NCBI GenBank assembly: GCA_015680685.1
Contig: MNCI01014752.1
Coordinates: forward strand, 987,132-1,051,131
Reading direction: 5' to 3'
DNA length: 64,000 bases
Source of the DNA: Gnetum montanum
Lineage: Eukaryota; Streptophyta; Gnetopsida; Gnetales; Gnetaceae
The notes beneath the pieces are model-generated. The model saw nothing but the letters and a program-made list of their open reading frames with translations, made no database searches and was not told where the DNA came from. Below are positions 1 to 11,647 of the stretch, piece after piece (within the stretch, counting starts at the first letter, position 1; each line of letters begins with the position of its first letter). The position numbers were made by a program, and so were the translations under genes.

Positions 1-363
1 GTGAAGTGCGATGTACTTCCAATAGATTTTATTGATGTAATTCTTGGTAGAGCTTGGAATTTTGAAAATCATGCTTAGTTTTATGAAGTAAGAAATATAT
101 GGAGGATAGCCTGATTTGATGGAATCTATGACTTGATTCCCATGACAACTAAACAAATGAGGTAGAAAAGCTCACTTAATGATTCTTAATCCTTCTAGGA
201 TAGAGAATATATATTAAGGAACACAAAAAATAGGATTTGGTTTTGTTTTTATGACAACAGTTGCTACTAACCATGATGATGTGCAAGTTGAACTTCCAAC
301 ATGTATGCTAAGCATGAAGGAGAAATTTCCAAGGTGTTCAAGAGGAAATTGGATGGTGAGGAG
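1..363 (+). pseudogene. Element A protease C-terminus and linker (fragment)
   Basis: Frame 1 reads LPIDFIDVILGRAWNFENHA and then a stop. This contains the ILGRxW signature that ends retropepsin domains in Ty3/gypsy polyproteins. The catalytic Asp lies upstream, outside the window. The following 300 bases are the linker to reverse transcriptase, with stops and frameshifts. The reading breaks at 363, where the LTR of element B begins, and resumes at 7485. This is a non-functional remnant. Confidence 0.7.
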
Positions 364-1323
364 TGATGAGGTACCCCTACACTCAACCATAAGAAATGAG
401 CGTAGCATGCACGATCTGATCGAACTCCGCAGACTAAATGCCTAAACACCGCAAGGAACACTTGGGGTTAATTAATCGTTTTCTTCCCAGACTTGCTTGT
501 TGTTGTCACAGTGTATGGTTAAGTAAGTCCAAGGTATATGATTTTTTTGGTCTTTTATGGTTTATCTTCTATGCTAAGGGGTGAAGGGTTGAGAGAACTA
601 ACTACTCTAACTAATGTCCTAAGTCTAAATTAACTAGCATCAGCATCCGTTCCCACTTACCGTACACACCCTGAACTGTGCAACTGTGGCTACCAAATGC
701 TAATCGTTACTAGGATTACCACACGTAACGCACGTGCTCAAAGCAGCCATACTGAGGCACCTAACTAGCCTAAGTGTGATGAGTATTTGATTCCTTGACT
801 ATTCGTACACATCCGTAGATGCTTGTAATCAAGTGGCACTCATCCCATGTTCTAGGAGATAAGGGTGAGAGAATCTAATTGCGATGAGTAGCTGATTCCT
901 TGGCTAGCCGTACACATTCATCAATGCTCGTAACCAAGTCGTACTCATGCCATGCCACTAGGAAAGAAATAAATAACATTAAATAAACCTATTCATGTAC
1001 TGCAAGGTTTATCCACAAAGCTCGTCTTTATTGCTGTACACAACTTGCGTTCAGGTACAAAGCTGCTCAAATAAAGAACCGTTCACTTGGGGGACTCCTA
1101 CTGTAGGCACATGGAAAGTATTCTATCTCTGGGGTGATCAATCTACCAGAGCTTCGCTACTTCTAACCTCTATATTGAAATGAGGGGAGTGCTGCCTCTT
1201 ATTGATAGATTTGGTGGTAGACCACGATATCATGTACGTGATATCGCAGGGGACAACGCGATATCACATACGTGATATTTCAAGGGATGTGATATCGTGG
1301 CTTGTGCATATCGTATCTCATCA
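364..1323 (-). repeat. 3' LTR of element B
   Basis: 960 bp, alignable along its length to 6519-7484. It begins TGATGAG and ends CTCATCA. It has a 9-bp deletion at its plus-strand start relative to the other LTR, and its TATA box is damaged (tattgata instead of tatttata near 1201). It contains an imperfect direct repeat of about 100 bp (about 776-870 and 881-965) and a GATATC array at about 1229-1305. Confidence 0.9.
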
Positions 1324-1334
1324 TACCCCCATGA
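1324..1334 (-). promoter_or_regulatory. Polypurine tract of element B
   Basis: Directly next to the 3' LTR the minus strand reads catgggggta before TGATGAG. A short purine run at this place primes plus-strand DNA synthesis. The same run and the following AT-rich stretch recur beside the LTRs of elements H (17234) and C (23907). Confidence 0.75.
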
Positions 1335-2900
1335 CTGAATGAAAACTCATCCTCAAGTTCCTTACAATAATATCAGGAAGGTATGGAATTATTGGGGGGA
1401 ATGGAACTAATGGGATGACATGTGAACGGATCATTCTTACAAGACTTGACAAAACTAGTGTTCATGACAACAAAGGTGAACACCTTATTACAATGACATC
1501 AGGCCTTTGTTGGAAGCTTGAGAGAAAGAGAGAGATAGAAAGAAGTGTTGCTGCTGCCAACGCCAAGATTGTGCCTTCATTGTCCATCCATAAGTGTGCC
1601 ATTGATCTTGCTCCTTACATAGCTACTTTAGCGCTGGTCCATTGCAAATGTTTGCTCCAGGTCCATTCCGTTGTTGTATGATTGCCATCTTTACACACAA
1701 CACAATCATATATTAGCAAGGGTAATTGAATCACTAAGTAAATAATACCTTGCTTCAGTGTAAGTCCATTGGCTAGGTTGTGGTATGGCTAATATGGATT
1801 TGGGAAGATGTAGTAATGATGACTACCGAAGGTGTAGGGGTTAGGAAGAAAATCAAAAATTTTGGGGCTAGGAGAAAATTGAAAAAAAGTGGGTCCCGTA
1901 CCCCCATGACTAATCGTGAACCTCCGGTAGCATTAGAATGAAGAAGGGAAAGGAGTAAGAAAGATAGATAAAAAAGGGACAACTAAAATCATCAGTGAAG
2001 TGGATGATAAGATGGAAATGAACAGAAATAAAATTAATTGCAAAATGTTAAGGAAAAGAAGTTAACTAATGCTCCAAATAGGAATGCCAGTGGGTCCTTC
2101 CCAAAGTAGGCGCATGCCATTAATGCCCTGACAGACCCACATTCAAAGAGTTCGTAGGCTCTGGAAATGTCTTTTGGAACAAGAGTTAAAGTCTTAACCA
2201 CAAGAGTTTACCGAAAAGAAAACAATGCATCAACCAGGATATATACACTAATGATACAACCGGCAACGAGGTGAACAATGGAGAGAAGGATGGAAAGAGG
2301 AGAAGAGAATGGAATGAAATCTCAAGAACAAGGTGGTGTACAGCCCCTTGTGTGTTTGATGATTAATGTGACTTGGCAAATCTCATTCCAACTCTGGCCT
2401 CAAACCAACCACTTCCAGTGACTTCACATCAATGCATTCGGTTAAACCATCCACTGGGATAACAAGGATGCATCTCCAAAGAGCCACCACCATTCCGACG
2501 AAACAAAGGAGATAATGGGAAGTGAGAAGGGCCTTAGTTAGAGGGAACACTTTTGGTTCCATAACTAGTGCTTGTAGCCCAAATTTTATTTCATCTAAGG
2601 GGTGTGCTTTGAATTCTCATGGTCTTCATTTTTTTTGTGTTTTTATGTGTGAGAACCACACCATGCAAAGACTTCTTATTTTTATTGGCTCAGCTTCCGA
2701 TAATTGGGTAACATCGTAATGGTGAGAAAACTCAAGAAGAAACAACTAAGCACCCAAGAGAATGACCAACACAAAAGCATCAAGTTCGTTTGAAGTTACA
2801 CCCTTTGCAATCCTTGAGTCCATCCTTAGTTTGAGAAATACCTAGTCACCGATTTGTTAAAGTTCTTATTAAAAGGGAACTGTACATTTCCAAGCCAGAA
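1335..2900. other. Element B 3' internal block, shared with element C
   Basis: No good minus-strand reading frame and no recognisable envelope-like gene, although Athila elements often carry one here. It aligns by eye to 23907-25500 of element C. The best-conserved part (about 2045-2240) matches a plus-strand 68-codon open frame at 24626-24832 of C but is broken here by stops. The antisense coding idea is treated as a finding, not as a gene call. Confidence 0.5.
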
Positions 2901-3084
2901 GAAACTATAGAAATTGGTGGATGGATGGATGAAGTGAGCTCATTGCCTACCATATCAAAAGAAACATACCTTAGTATCAACATTGTGACTTAAAGGTAAA
3001 AGCCAAAAATTAGCAATCAATATGAAAACAGTTCATACCATCGGTCCGAACACTTATTGGGTGATGAACTTACATGGTGGATGG

Positions 3085-3102
3085 CACACACACACACACA
3101 CA
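3085..3102. repeat. (CA)n microsatellite
   Basis: Nine CA units in a row inside the decayed 3' part of element B, next to the inferred pol deletion junction. Confidence 0.9.
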
Positions 3103-3209
3103 AAATAGAAAAGTATAACGATGGTGTAAAACAAAAATAGAAAAAGTTAAAGAAATTTGTAAAACAAAAATGTGTAAAAAAAATGAAAAAGAACTGAGGG
3201 CCCCATATG

Positions 3210-4140
3210 GTTAGCATAGGTGGCCATCTCCCCCTTGACTGAGTTGTAAGGGAGAGATCTGAAATAATGAGTGTTTATTTGAATTTCTAAGAAATGCCCA
3301 ACTTCTTCCAATTGATGATCTTAGATTCAGGGGTGGAAGTTGGTGATGATCATGTTCCAATGTATATATGATTTCATTGTTAGCATGAGTTTCCTCAGTT
3401 CGTTCCATGCATATTTGTCTGCTCTTACGAGTAGCTGTCAACCACGGGGTGTCTACTACTTCTTGTGTGGTTGCTACATACAGGCATCTTTGTTGTATAG
3501 TTTCAAGGGCACACCTACTGCATGGAGGAGATGAGCATCCCTCCATATCATCACCCGATGAATCACTATATGTGATTCATGGAACTTTCCTCTTCTCGAT
3601 CTTTCGGTAAATATTCATCTTAGAAATCTACAAGGAAAGATCATGGATTCCTAGGTATGCGTCTACGGTACTTAGCCATGGCCTTTCCATTATAATGGGG
3701 AAGCCCCCTTCATTGCTAACCTCAATCACCAGGAAATTGGTTGGGTATGACCACCCACACATAGTGGTGAGAATGTCCTCCACCAATCCTAAGGGAATGG
3801 TGATGGACTGGTAAGCCAGCTCCAGCTGTATGCTACTCTTCTTAAGTTAGGGTAGGTTCTAGGCTTGATACATCTTTTGTGAAATTAGGTTGAATCTGAA
3901 ACCTGAGTCAAGAAGAGCTCGATGTGGTCCATTTCTGATGATTTGTAAATGAATTAAGGGGTTCCCAAGGTCAGATAGTTTCCTAGGAAGATGGCCCACC
4001 TTTATCCAGTCAGTTATAGTATGTGTCAACATAACCATTTACGTACTTAGTTGTTGGACTGGAGGGTTCTCCAAAGCGTTAGTGGTTAGAGGCCTATACA
4101 TGTGCCCAACCACTTATTGTTGCAAGAGTTTGTCTGGGCT
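3210..4140 (-). pseudogene. Element B protease and linker
   Basis: The minus strand keeps a retropepsin-type core with ALLDSG at about 3910-3930, followed by LISQKMYQA and, further on, sequence close to the protease of element C (28918-29352). The linker after the protease, including about 111 open codons at 3211-3546, matches the C linker that precedes reverse transcriptase. Here it stops at about 3210 without any polymerase following. Frameshifts and stops occur within the domain. It would have cleaved the gag polyprotein; it is not functional now. Confidence 0.65.
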
Positions 4141-6377
4141 CCTAGTTCCTAAAAAAGGATCTCTTCTTTGTATAGTTGTCAAAACCAGCACCCAGTTGGA
4201 TATTTACATGTTGAATATTTACAGCTCTCACGGAGTTACGTTGCTGCAGTTGGGTAGGTAATTCCCCCTGCATTGTTGGAATAGGTTGTATGGGAATTAC
4301 AGGTGGAAGAGGTGCGGGTGGAGTTAGAGGATGGGTTAAATGTGAGATATCTCCCAAAGGAGAAGGAGTCCTCCTGAAGTACTCCCAAACTTGGTAGTGA
4401 CGTTGAGGAGTAGTGTGACCCATAGAGTCACCTGGAGAAACTGGCTGCTGCACATAATAACCGTAAGGATCAGGCTACCGGTAAGGGTACTGATGTGTTG
4501 GTTGTGGCATCCCCCATGATTGTGGGTATTGCCACTGCTGATGTTGCTCGATGGGCTGCGGAGGTGTTCCACTTGGATAATACGTCAAGGGTTGGTGGAA
4601 CTGCCTCGGGTTACCTTGTGGATAAGGTAACCTTCTGGGTGTTTGCCGTTGATTAAGTCTTGGGTTTAATGCATACACCCCAGACTCCTGCAGATGTGAG
4701 ATNNNNNNNNNNNNNNNNNNNNNNNNNNNNNNNNNNNNNNNNNNNNNNNNNNNNNNNNNNNNNNNNNNNNNNNNNNNNNNNNNNNNNNNNNNNNNNNNNN
4801 NNNNNNNNNNNNNNNNNNNNNNNNNNNNNNNNNNNNNNNNNNNNNNNNNNNNNNNNNNNNNNNNNNNNNNNNNNNNNNNNNNNNNNNNNNNNNNNNNNNN
4901 NNNNNNNNNNNNNNNNNNNNNNNNNNNNNNNNNNNNNNNNNNNNNNNNNNNNNNNNNNNNNNNNNNNNNNNNNNNNNNNNNNNNNNNNNNNNNNNNNNNN
5001 NNNNNNNNNNNNNNNNTAAGTCCCAAGAGTTCTTCTCGTTTCATTCCTTAGCCCATCCACGATGTGGCAAAGTTGATCCCGCTTAGTGTACCCATGGCTC
5101 AGGCAACGATGTAGCAGTGTATAGTAATGGGCCATGGCAGCATCCAAGGGTTCATAAGCACCTTGTTTCCAGCCTTGGATCTGCTCACGCGAATTGGACA
5201 CTTTAGAGTACGTTTGATATTTGTTGTTGAATAGTTCGAGCATCGTACTCCACCTCCTGATGTTTTCTGGTTCTAGGGACCAGTACCAACTCTCTGCTTC
5301 TTTAGTGAGTATCCTTGGGAACAACTTAAGCTTCTGCCACTCATTATCTATATTTTGCAGGGCATAGGCATCGTGGAATGCCTGTAAATGATGTTGAGGA
5401 TCAACGTTGTATCCCCCTTCAAAACGTGGGATATTATTTATGTCCAAACGCTTGATCCTACTATCTTTTAAATGCCTTGTGGGGATCCTAACTACCTCTA
5501 TGATATCAAGCATACTTCGGGTTGCGAGTAGGGGTTCATCATGATCATCTCTATCATGATGTCTACGTGGTTCCCTACTCTCCCTATGTCCTTGCCCTTG
5601 TCCTAACTCCCAACCTTCCTGTCGAGGTCTTTCACCTTCCTTACTTTTACCCTTTCTGTTGTGCTCATGATGGTTGCACCTAGATGTGGAAGGAGAGTGT
5701 GAATGGTGAGATGAAGGAGAAGAGGAAGGGGATCCATCACCATGACGATGTTTCTTACCTTCTCTTTGGCTGCTTTGGCCTCGATCGTTGTGACGATTAA
5801 AGTTTCCATCCTTAGTGTAAGTGGTTGTTCCTGCTGTGAAAAGTTGGTGTTCATGGGGATCAGATCCCGTAGCATGTATAGTTGATCGAAGGCTTTGATG
5901 CCTAACCTCTTCACCATTGTGAGGAGGAGGAACATCATTTTCTAAGAAACCCGTTATGAGGGGTTCCTCGTCTCCTATTTCACTAAGGACATGGGGGACC
6001 TTGCCCTTCAACAATGAGTGTTGGCTCTCCTGCCTTTCATCCCTCATACATTGCAAAGTGGTGGGATGATAATCCCTTATATCATATTCTCCAGCAATGT
6101 ATTTAGTGAATAAGTCTTGCATGCCAATCTGTGCTAAGGCATGGAAGAGCATGTTCAGAATAGCTCAATCTGGTGGTAAAACTATGTTACCAAACAAATC
6201 TCTCTAGTGCAAATGTTCATCCTGATGGAGGATAAAAGTGTAATCATAAATATACTCATCGGGATGAGTATAAACTATCTTATATTATTTAGGACTTGGT
6301 TGGTTTAGGTTATGTGTATGATGCTGACTGTCTTCCATGTTATTCCTAGGTGAGTTAACCTTATGAGAAGAATCCAT
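4141..6377 (-). pseudogene. Element B gag (nucleocapsid polyprotein)
   Basis: The most likely start is the ATG at 6377, whose product begins MDSSHKVNSPRNN and pairs with the gag start of element C at 31812. There are three early stops, then a long open stretch from 6152. A Ser/His/Arg-rich region (HHSHSPSTSRCNHHEH) precedes the capsid-like Retrotrans_gag region with EAESWYWSLEPENIRRWSTM near 5220-5300. The downstream Gln/Pro-rich tail (GNPRQFHQPLTYYPSG) also matches C. The zinc-knuckle region falls in the gap 4703-5016. Gag would form the virus-like particle in the cytoplasm. Confidence 0.75.
4703..5016. other. Assembly gap (314 N)
   Basis: A run of N inside gag of element B. By comparison with element C it should hold the rest of the capsid region and the Cys/His knuckle. 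Confidence 1.
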
Positions 6378-6499
6378 TTTATTGGTGTGCTGTTCACCGT
6401 TATATATGTTCTTATTTAACTAATTAACCCAAAGGTTCGTTAAGGCTCACAACGATGTGAAAGATTTCCTAATGTTCTAATTGGCATACAAACACTTAG

Positions 6500-6517
6500 T
6501 CCCCGACAACGGTGCCA
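6500..6517 (-). promoter_or_regulatory. Primer binding site of element B (tRNA-Asp type)
   Basis: The minus strand reads TGGCACCGTTGTCGGGGA one base inside the 5' LTR. It differs by two transitions from the complement of the plant tRNA-Asp 3' end, the primer known for Athila elements. Confidence 0.85.
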
Positions 6518-6518
6518 A

Positions 6519-7484
6519 TGATGAGTGGCAAGGTACCCCTACACTCAACCATACGAAACGAGCGTAGCACACACGATCTGGTCGAACTCCACAGACTAAA
6601 TGCCTAAACACCACAAGGAACACTTAGGGTTAATTAATCGTTGTCTTCCCAGACTTACTTTTTTTTGTCATAATGTATGGTTAAGTAAGTTCGAGGTATA
6701 TGATTTTTTTGGTCTTTTATGGTTTATCTCCTATGCTAAGGGGTGAAGGGTTGAAAGAACTAACTACTCTAACTAATGTCCTAAGTCTAAATTAACTAGC
6801 GTCAGCATCCATTCCCACTTACCATACACACCCTGAACTGTGCAACTGTGGCTACCAAACGCTAATTGTTACTGGGATTACCACACGTAATGCACATGCT
6901 CAAAGCGGTCGTAATAAGGCACCTAACTAGCCTAAGTGTGATGAGCAGCCAATTCCTTGACTAGCTGTACACATCTGTAGATGCTAGTAATCAAGTTGTA
7001 CTCATCCCACATTCTAGGAGATAAGGGTGAGAGAATCTAATCGAGATGAGTAGCCGATTCCTTGGCTAGCCGTACACATTCGTTAATGCTCGTAACCAAG
7101 TCGTACTCATGCCGCACCACTAGGAAAGCAATAATAACATTAAATAAAACTATCCATGTACTGCAAGGTTTATCCACAAAGCTCATCTTTATTACTATAC
7201 ACAACTTGCGTTCAGGTACAAAGCTTTTCGAATAAAGAATCGTATTGTGGGCACATGGAAAATATTCTATCTTTGGGGTGATCAATCTGCTAGAGCTTCG
7301 CTACTTCTAACCTCTATATTGAAATGAGGGGAGTGCCGCCTCTTATTTATAGATTTGGCAGTGGACCGTGATATCACAGGGGATGACGTGATATCGCATA
7401 CACGATATTGCAGGGGATGCGATATCGTGGCGGCCACAATATCGCATACGCGATATCGCAGCTTGTGCATATCGTGTCTCATCA
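6519..7484 (-). repeat. 5' LTR of element B
   Basis: 966 bp, TGATGAG...CTCATCA on the minus strand. It holds the intact promoter (TATA at 7344-7351), a palindromic GATATC array at about 7368-7465, and the same internal direct repeat of about 100 bp as the 3' LTR (about 6937-7030 and 7040-7125). Confidence 0.9.
7344..7351 (-). promoter_or_regulatory. TATA box of element B 5' LTR
   Basis: The minus strand reads TCTATAAATAAGAGG, about 135 bp from the LTR start, directly downstream of the GATATC array. The same context occurs in both LTRs of element C. Confidence 0.7.
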
Positions 7485-10233
7485 GATAGATTACTACCAA
7501 TGAGGAATGCACAACATCATATTGATTTTATTATTGGTGCTACCATTCCAAATTAGAGAGCTTACTATATGACACCAAATTAGTGGGCTAGATTGCAAAG
7601 GCAAGTTGAGGAGTTACCTGAAAATGGTTTTATGAGGAAATCCATTTCACTTTGTTCAATTCTACTAGTTCTAGTGTCAAAGAAGGATAGTGATAAATGA
7701 AGAATGTGTATTGATTTTAGGGCAGTGAATAGAATAATAGTAAGATACATGTTTCCTATTCCAAGGATGGATGATATCCTTGATGTCCTTACCAATGTTG
7801 AAATTTTTAGCAAAATTGATTTGAAGAGTGGTTAGCATCACATCAAAATTAGGCTTGGTGATGAATGAAAAAAAAATTTCAAGACACTAGATGGGTTTTT
7901 TGAGTGGTTAGTGATACCATTTGGGCTCATGAATGCATCTACTACCTTCATGAGGTTGATGCATGATATATTGAAGGACTTGATTGGTAAGTGTTCTATT
8001 GGTTTTCTTGATGATATTTGATATATAGCTCTAATAAGGAAGAACAATTGGTATGTTAAGTTAGAGGAGGTACAGTTGGTGATTAATATGAAGAAAAGTC
8101 ATTTCTTCAAGAGGAAAATCACATATTTGGAACATGTGGCTTCTAAAAGCCAAATTTGAATGGAGGCTACCAAGGTGAAGACTATTAGGGATCTTCCAAC
8201 TCCTAAGAATGTTAGAGAGGTAAGATCATTCCTTGGTTTATCACATTATTAAAAATTTTAGTGATATTTCATTTCATGTGTTGTCTTTATTGAAGAAAAA
8301 TAAATAATTCAAGTGGGATAATGAAACCCAAGGGAGCTTTAACATATTTAAAGAAAAAGTTACCAATGAACTAGTACTTGCAATTCCAAATCTTCAGAAG
8401 CTTTTTCAAGCAAAGATCGATGCAAGTAAACTTACCATTGGTGGGGTACTTTCACTAGAAGGTAATCATGTTAATTTATTTTCAAAAAATTTAAATGAGT
8501 TATGAGAAAAATATAGCATGTATAAAAAGAAGTTTTATTCTATTATTCAAGCAATTAAGCATTGGAGTTATTACTTGTTACCCAAGGAGTTCACTTTGAT
8601 GACAGACCAAAAAGCACTTTAATTTCTAAACTCTCAAAAAAAGTTGAGTGCAAAGCACATGAAGTGGATTTCAAAATTACAAGAGTTCAATTTTATGTTG
8701 AAGCACAAAAGTGGAAAAGCCAATGTGATGGCTAATGCTTTATCTAGGGTACTAGTAGTGAATTTTAGCGTACCTCATGTGGAAGGTATGGGTGATTTTG
8801 CTAATTGTTTTAAGCATGATGTTGATTTTGGGTAGGTTTGGAGAAGCTTGAAAGAGCCATTGTTGAGTAGGATAGACCAGTGAAGGAACTATCATATTCA
8901 AGATGCACAATTATTTAAAAATGGAAAGGTATGTGTTCCTAATTATGATTTTAGAAAAAAAATATTTTATTTCAAAATCATTGTAGTGGCATGGAAACTC
9001 ATATGGAAAAGGATAAAACATTGAAACCCATGCGTAGGCACTATTTTTAGCTTGATATGGTAATTGAAGTTTCAAAATTTATGAAGATGTATTTGACTTA
9101 TCAGAAATCCATAGGAGGTAAATGAGTGGATGGACATTACATATCTTTGTCAATTCTCAAGGAGCCATGGAAAAACATGCCTTTGGATTTTGTAAGTTGT
9201 ATTCTAAAAACCAAAAATGCAAATAATGCAATTTTTATTATTGTTGATAGGTTCTCCAAGATGACATACTTCATTCCATGCAAGAAGTTTAGTGATACAA
9301 ATTTGTTTTTCTAGCATGTTATGAAGTTGCATGGAATTCCTTTGAATATTATTAGTGCTATATAATTCAAATTCACAAGTCACTTTTGGAGGTCTCTTTG
9401 GAAAATTTAGCAACAAATTTGAATTTTTGAAGTGTATATCGTCCACAATTTGATGACCAAATGGAGGTGGTAAATAAATCCTTGCTTGAAATATTGAGTT
9501 ATTTATATGATGGATAGCTAAACAAGTGGGAAAACTTGTTGTGTCATGTTAAGTTTTCACACATTAATGATTTTCATGTTGCTATTAGGAAAAGCCTATT
9601 TGAGGTGAACTATGGATTTTGTCCAAAAATGATGGACACCTTGAAGAGATTTGATGGTAAAGCTCAACTTAGTTCTAATTTTGTACAAGAGATGAGGGAT
9701 TTACATGCATAAGGAAAATAAAATCTTAAGAAAAACGTTGAAAATAGAGTCCTTAAAAGGAATGAGGGTAAAAGAAAGATAAATTTTTCTATTGGTGACT
9801 TGGTTTGTGTGCACTTGAAGAAGAAGCGATTGAGAGGTGTTTAGTTCTCCAAGTTGAAAGCTAAGAATATGGAGCATTTCAAATTAAGGCTAATTTTAAT
9901 GATAACACTTTTAAGATTGATTTACCAAATGATGTTGGTGTGAATTTTATTTATAATGTTTTAGATCTTATGCATTATCATGGACTAGTTTATGAGGAGC
10001 CTTTATAGTGTAGCATCAATGAGTTGAAGGGGGATATTAATTAGTCCAAGCCTTTACTAGAGAAGGAGGCAATTGTACTCAAGCAGAGGGAAGCTTCTAG
10101 TACTCAGGGAGTTAAGAGGAATGAATATTTAATCAATTAGAAGGATCAATCTGTAGATGATGCTATATGGGTTCATGAGACTAAACTTCATGAGTGGGAG
10201 ATGACTTCAACCCCTGCTCCCTTGTTCACATGA
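7485..10233 (+). pseudogene. Element A pol: reverse transcriptase, RNase H, integrase, chromodomain
   Basis: The chromovirus domain order can be followed in one main direction despite many stops. Reverse transcriptase runs from about 7500 to 8260 (RMCIDFRAVNRI, FSKIDLKSG, WLVIPFGLMNASTTFMRLM). RNase H runs from about 8380 to 8790 (KHKSGKANVMANALSR). Integrase follows from about 8900 to 9900 (MPLDFVSCI, FIIVDRFSKMTYFIPC, KLHGIPL). At about 10060-10233 a reading with EYLIN, a stop, then KDQSVDDAIWVHETKL looks like a chromodomain, which in this clade steers integration to marked chromatin. Many stops look like CAG to TAG changes. The copy is dead. The exact chromovirus lineage is not certain. 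Confidence 0.8.
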
Positions 10234-11330
10234 GTTCACTTTTTAAATAATGAAATAGTTATTTAGTGTAGGGACACATCTTCTAATCTCCTTTTTCTTT
10301 CCTACATATGTATTTTTGAAAGTTTTCATTCCTAGAAATACATCTTGAAAGCCCATGAGACATCTTGGTTAAGACTTGAGCTTGATAGAAGATGTCTTGG
10401 TTGTAAAGGATACATCTTGTTTGAAGAGTAGTCTTTTATGGGGAGACATCTTATTAAGGAAGATACATCTTTAAGGAGATGTCTTCTACTAGAAGAAGAC
10501 ATCTTTCCATGGAGAAGATGTCTTCCACACTTAGGATACATCTCCTTTAAAAGTCAAATTTTAATAGAAGATAATCCAAAAAGATCATAGACAACATGTA
10601 CAGTCAAGAAAATTCTGAAATTAACTATTCTAATTTGGGGAATAACAGAAAGAAGATGATAATAGTTAGGAGCTAATGTGAAAAGGATGAAAATAACATG
10701 AGATCCTCTAGTTGAGTTGAGAATAGTTTTGTAGATATCTTGTCTCCCTGTTGTCAATAAATACTATGTTGTTCATGCTTGTAAGATGGACAAAGTATGA
10801 ATAGAAGTCTTGATGAGAGCTCTTGAGTTGATGAGAGCTTGAAATGAGTGTAATAGAGCATATTGAGTGAGTGAAAGTGTAGTTGTAGCTCTAGAGTCAA
10901 TATGTATGGATTGGCCTACATGTTCTTATCGTTTTTACTTCTTTAATTTGAATCTTAGTTTTAGGTTATAAGAGAGATTCTCTATCGATTGTGTCTTACA
11001 TTAAGAATAGCCATTGTGTGGTTGTCGAGCCTCCTGCTCTACATTATTATTTGAGTGAATTGAGAGGTTTTGAATATTTTATAGATTTTGAAAAATCCTA
11101 TTGTAATATTTTCTTTTAAATAATTAAAGATAGCTAGTTTTCTTGTTTTCTAGTTGTTAAATTATATTTTCATAATATTTGAATTTAGTATTTGAAGTTG
11201 ATTTAATATTGGAGTGAACTTTCTTTAGTCACAAAAGGGGGACATGAATAAATTTCATTCTATAATGAATATTGATGCTCTATAGATTTGATTTCCTCCA
11301 TGTCCCACTCAAACTCAACACATCCTCACA
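10234..11330 (+). repeat. Probable 3' LTR of element A
   Basis: AT-rich DNA after the chromodomain. It probably starts at the TGTAGGGACACATC near 10267 and includes a dense array of AGATGTCTT/AGACATCTT motifs (10330-10545), then a TATA-like caataaatac at about 10756. The 5' LTR is not in the window, so the ends cannot be confirmed by pairing. Confidence 0.45.
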
Positions 11331-11647
11331 TGGAGCTAAAAATAACAAAACACTCATTTCTTAGTGCATAAAGTAGATCACTAATTAATGTTCTCACCAT
11401 AGTATGTTGTAAAAGAAAGTTAGTAGAACAAGATAGAAAGAGATTGGAGGAGGTAGATGAAACTTGATGAAGGAGATAGAAGAAAAATCGTAGAAAATAG
11501 AGCAAAAAAGATAAAAAATGAGATAGTAAGGGGAGTAAGAAAAATAGTGCAATAAAATATAGATGAGATGGAAATAGAGTTAGAGAAAACCTAATGATGC
11601 TTGATCTTTCTTTCTTTCTTTTTCTTTTTTCTAATTTATTTTTGACC
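11331..11647. other. 3' region of element D, unassigned
   Basis: AT-rich, with a (ttct)n-type pyrimidine tract at about 11604-11630. It lies just downstream of the D integrase (minus strand), so it should hold D's 3' untranslated region or LTR. I could not define either. Confidence 0.4.

Larger units (their letters stand above)
364..7484 (-). mobile_element. Element B: Athila-like LTR retrotransposon lacking RT, RNase H and integrase
   Basis: Two related LTRs (364-1323 and 6519-7484), both TGATGAG...CTCATCA in element orientation, flank an internal region with a tRNA-Asp-type primer site, gag and protease on the minus strand. Compared with element C, everything from the protease-RT linker to the region after integrase is missing, with a junction near 2900-3210. 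Such a copy would need polymerase and integrase in trans. The flanking 5-mers (aggag and gatag) are not a clean target duplication. It is inserted in element A between protease and reverse transcriptase. Confidence 0.85.
1..11330 (+). mobile_element. Element A: decayed chromovirus (Ty3/gypsy), split by element B
   Basis: A plus-strand chromovirus enters from the left edge with the end of its protease, is interrupted at 364-7484 by element B, and resumes at 7485 with reverse transcriptase, RNase H, integrase and a C-terminal chromodomain, followed by a probable 3' LTR. Its 5' LTR and gag lie outside the window. The two halves fit: the left side ends in the acidic linker and the right side resumes with the conserved linker DRLLPMRNAQHHIDF just before reverse transcriptase. 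It has many stops, so it is dead. The right end near 11330 is approximate. Confidence 0.8.

Noticed and set aside
4475-5044. Open frames across runs of N (also 4660-5019, 25499-25804 and 62635-63435)
   Set aside because: They are open only because unknown bases contain no stop. The real coding signal is gag of B on the minus strand at the first site; nothing is supported at the others.
6500-6517. Possible tRNA-Asp gene fragment
   Set aside because: Only the 18-base 3' end is matched, directly beside the LTR, so it is the primer binding site.
359-7489. 5-bp target duplication for element B
   Set aside because: aggag and gatag share only some positions. The insertion is supported instead by the split reading frame of element A.
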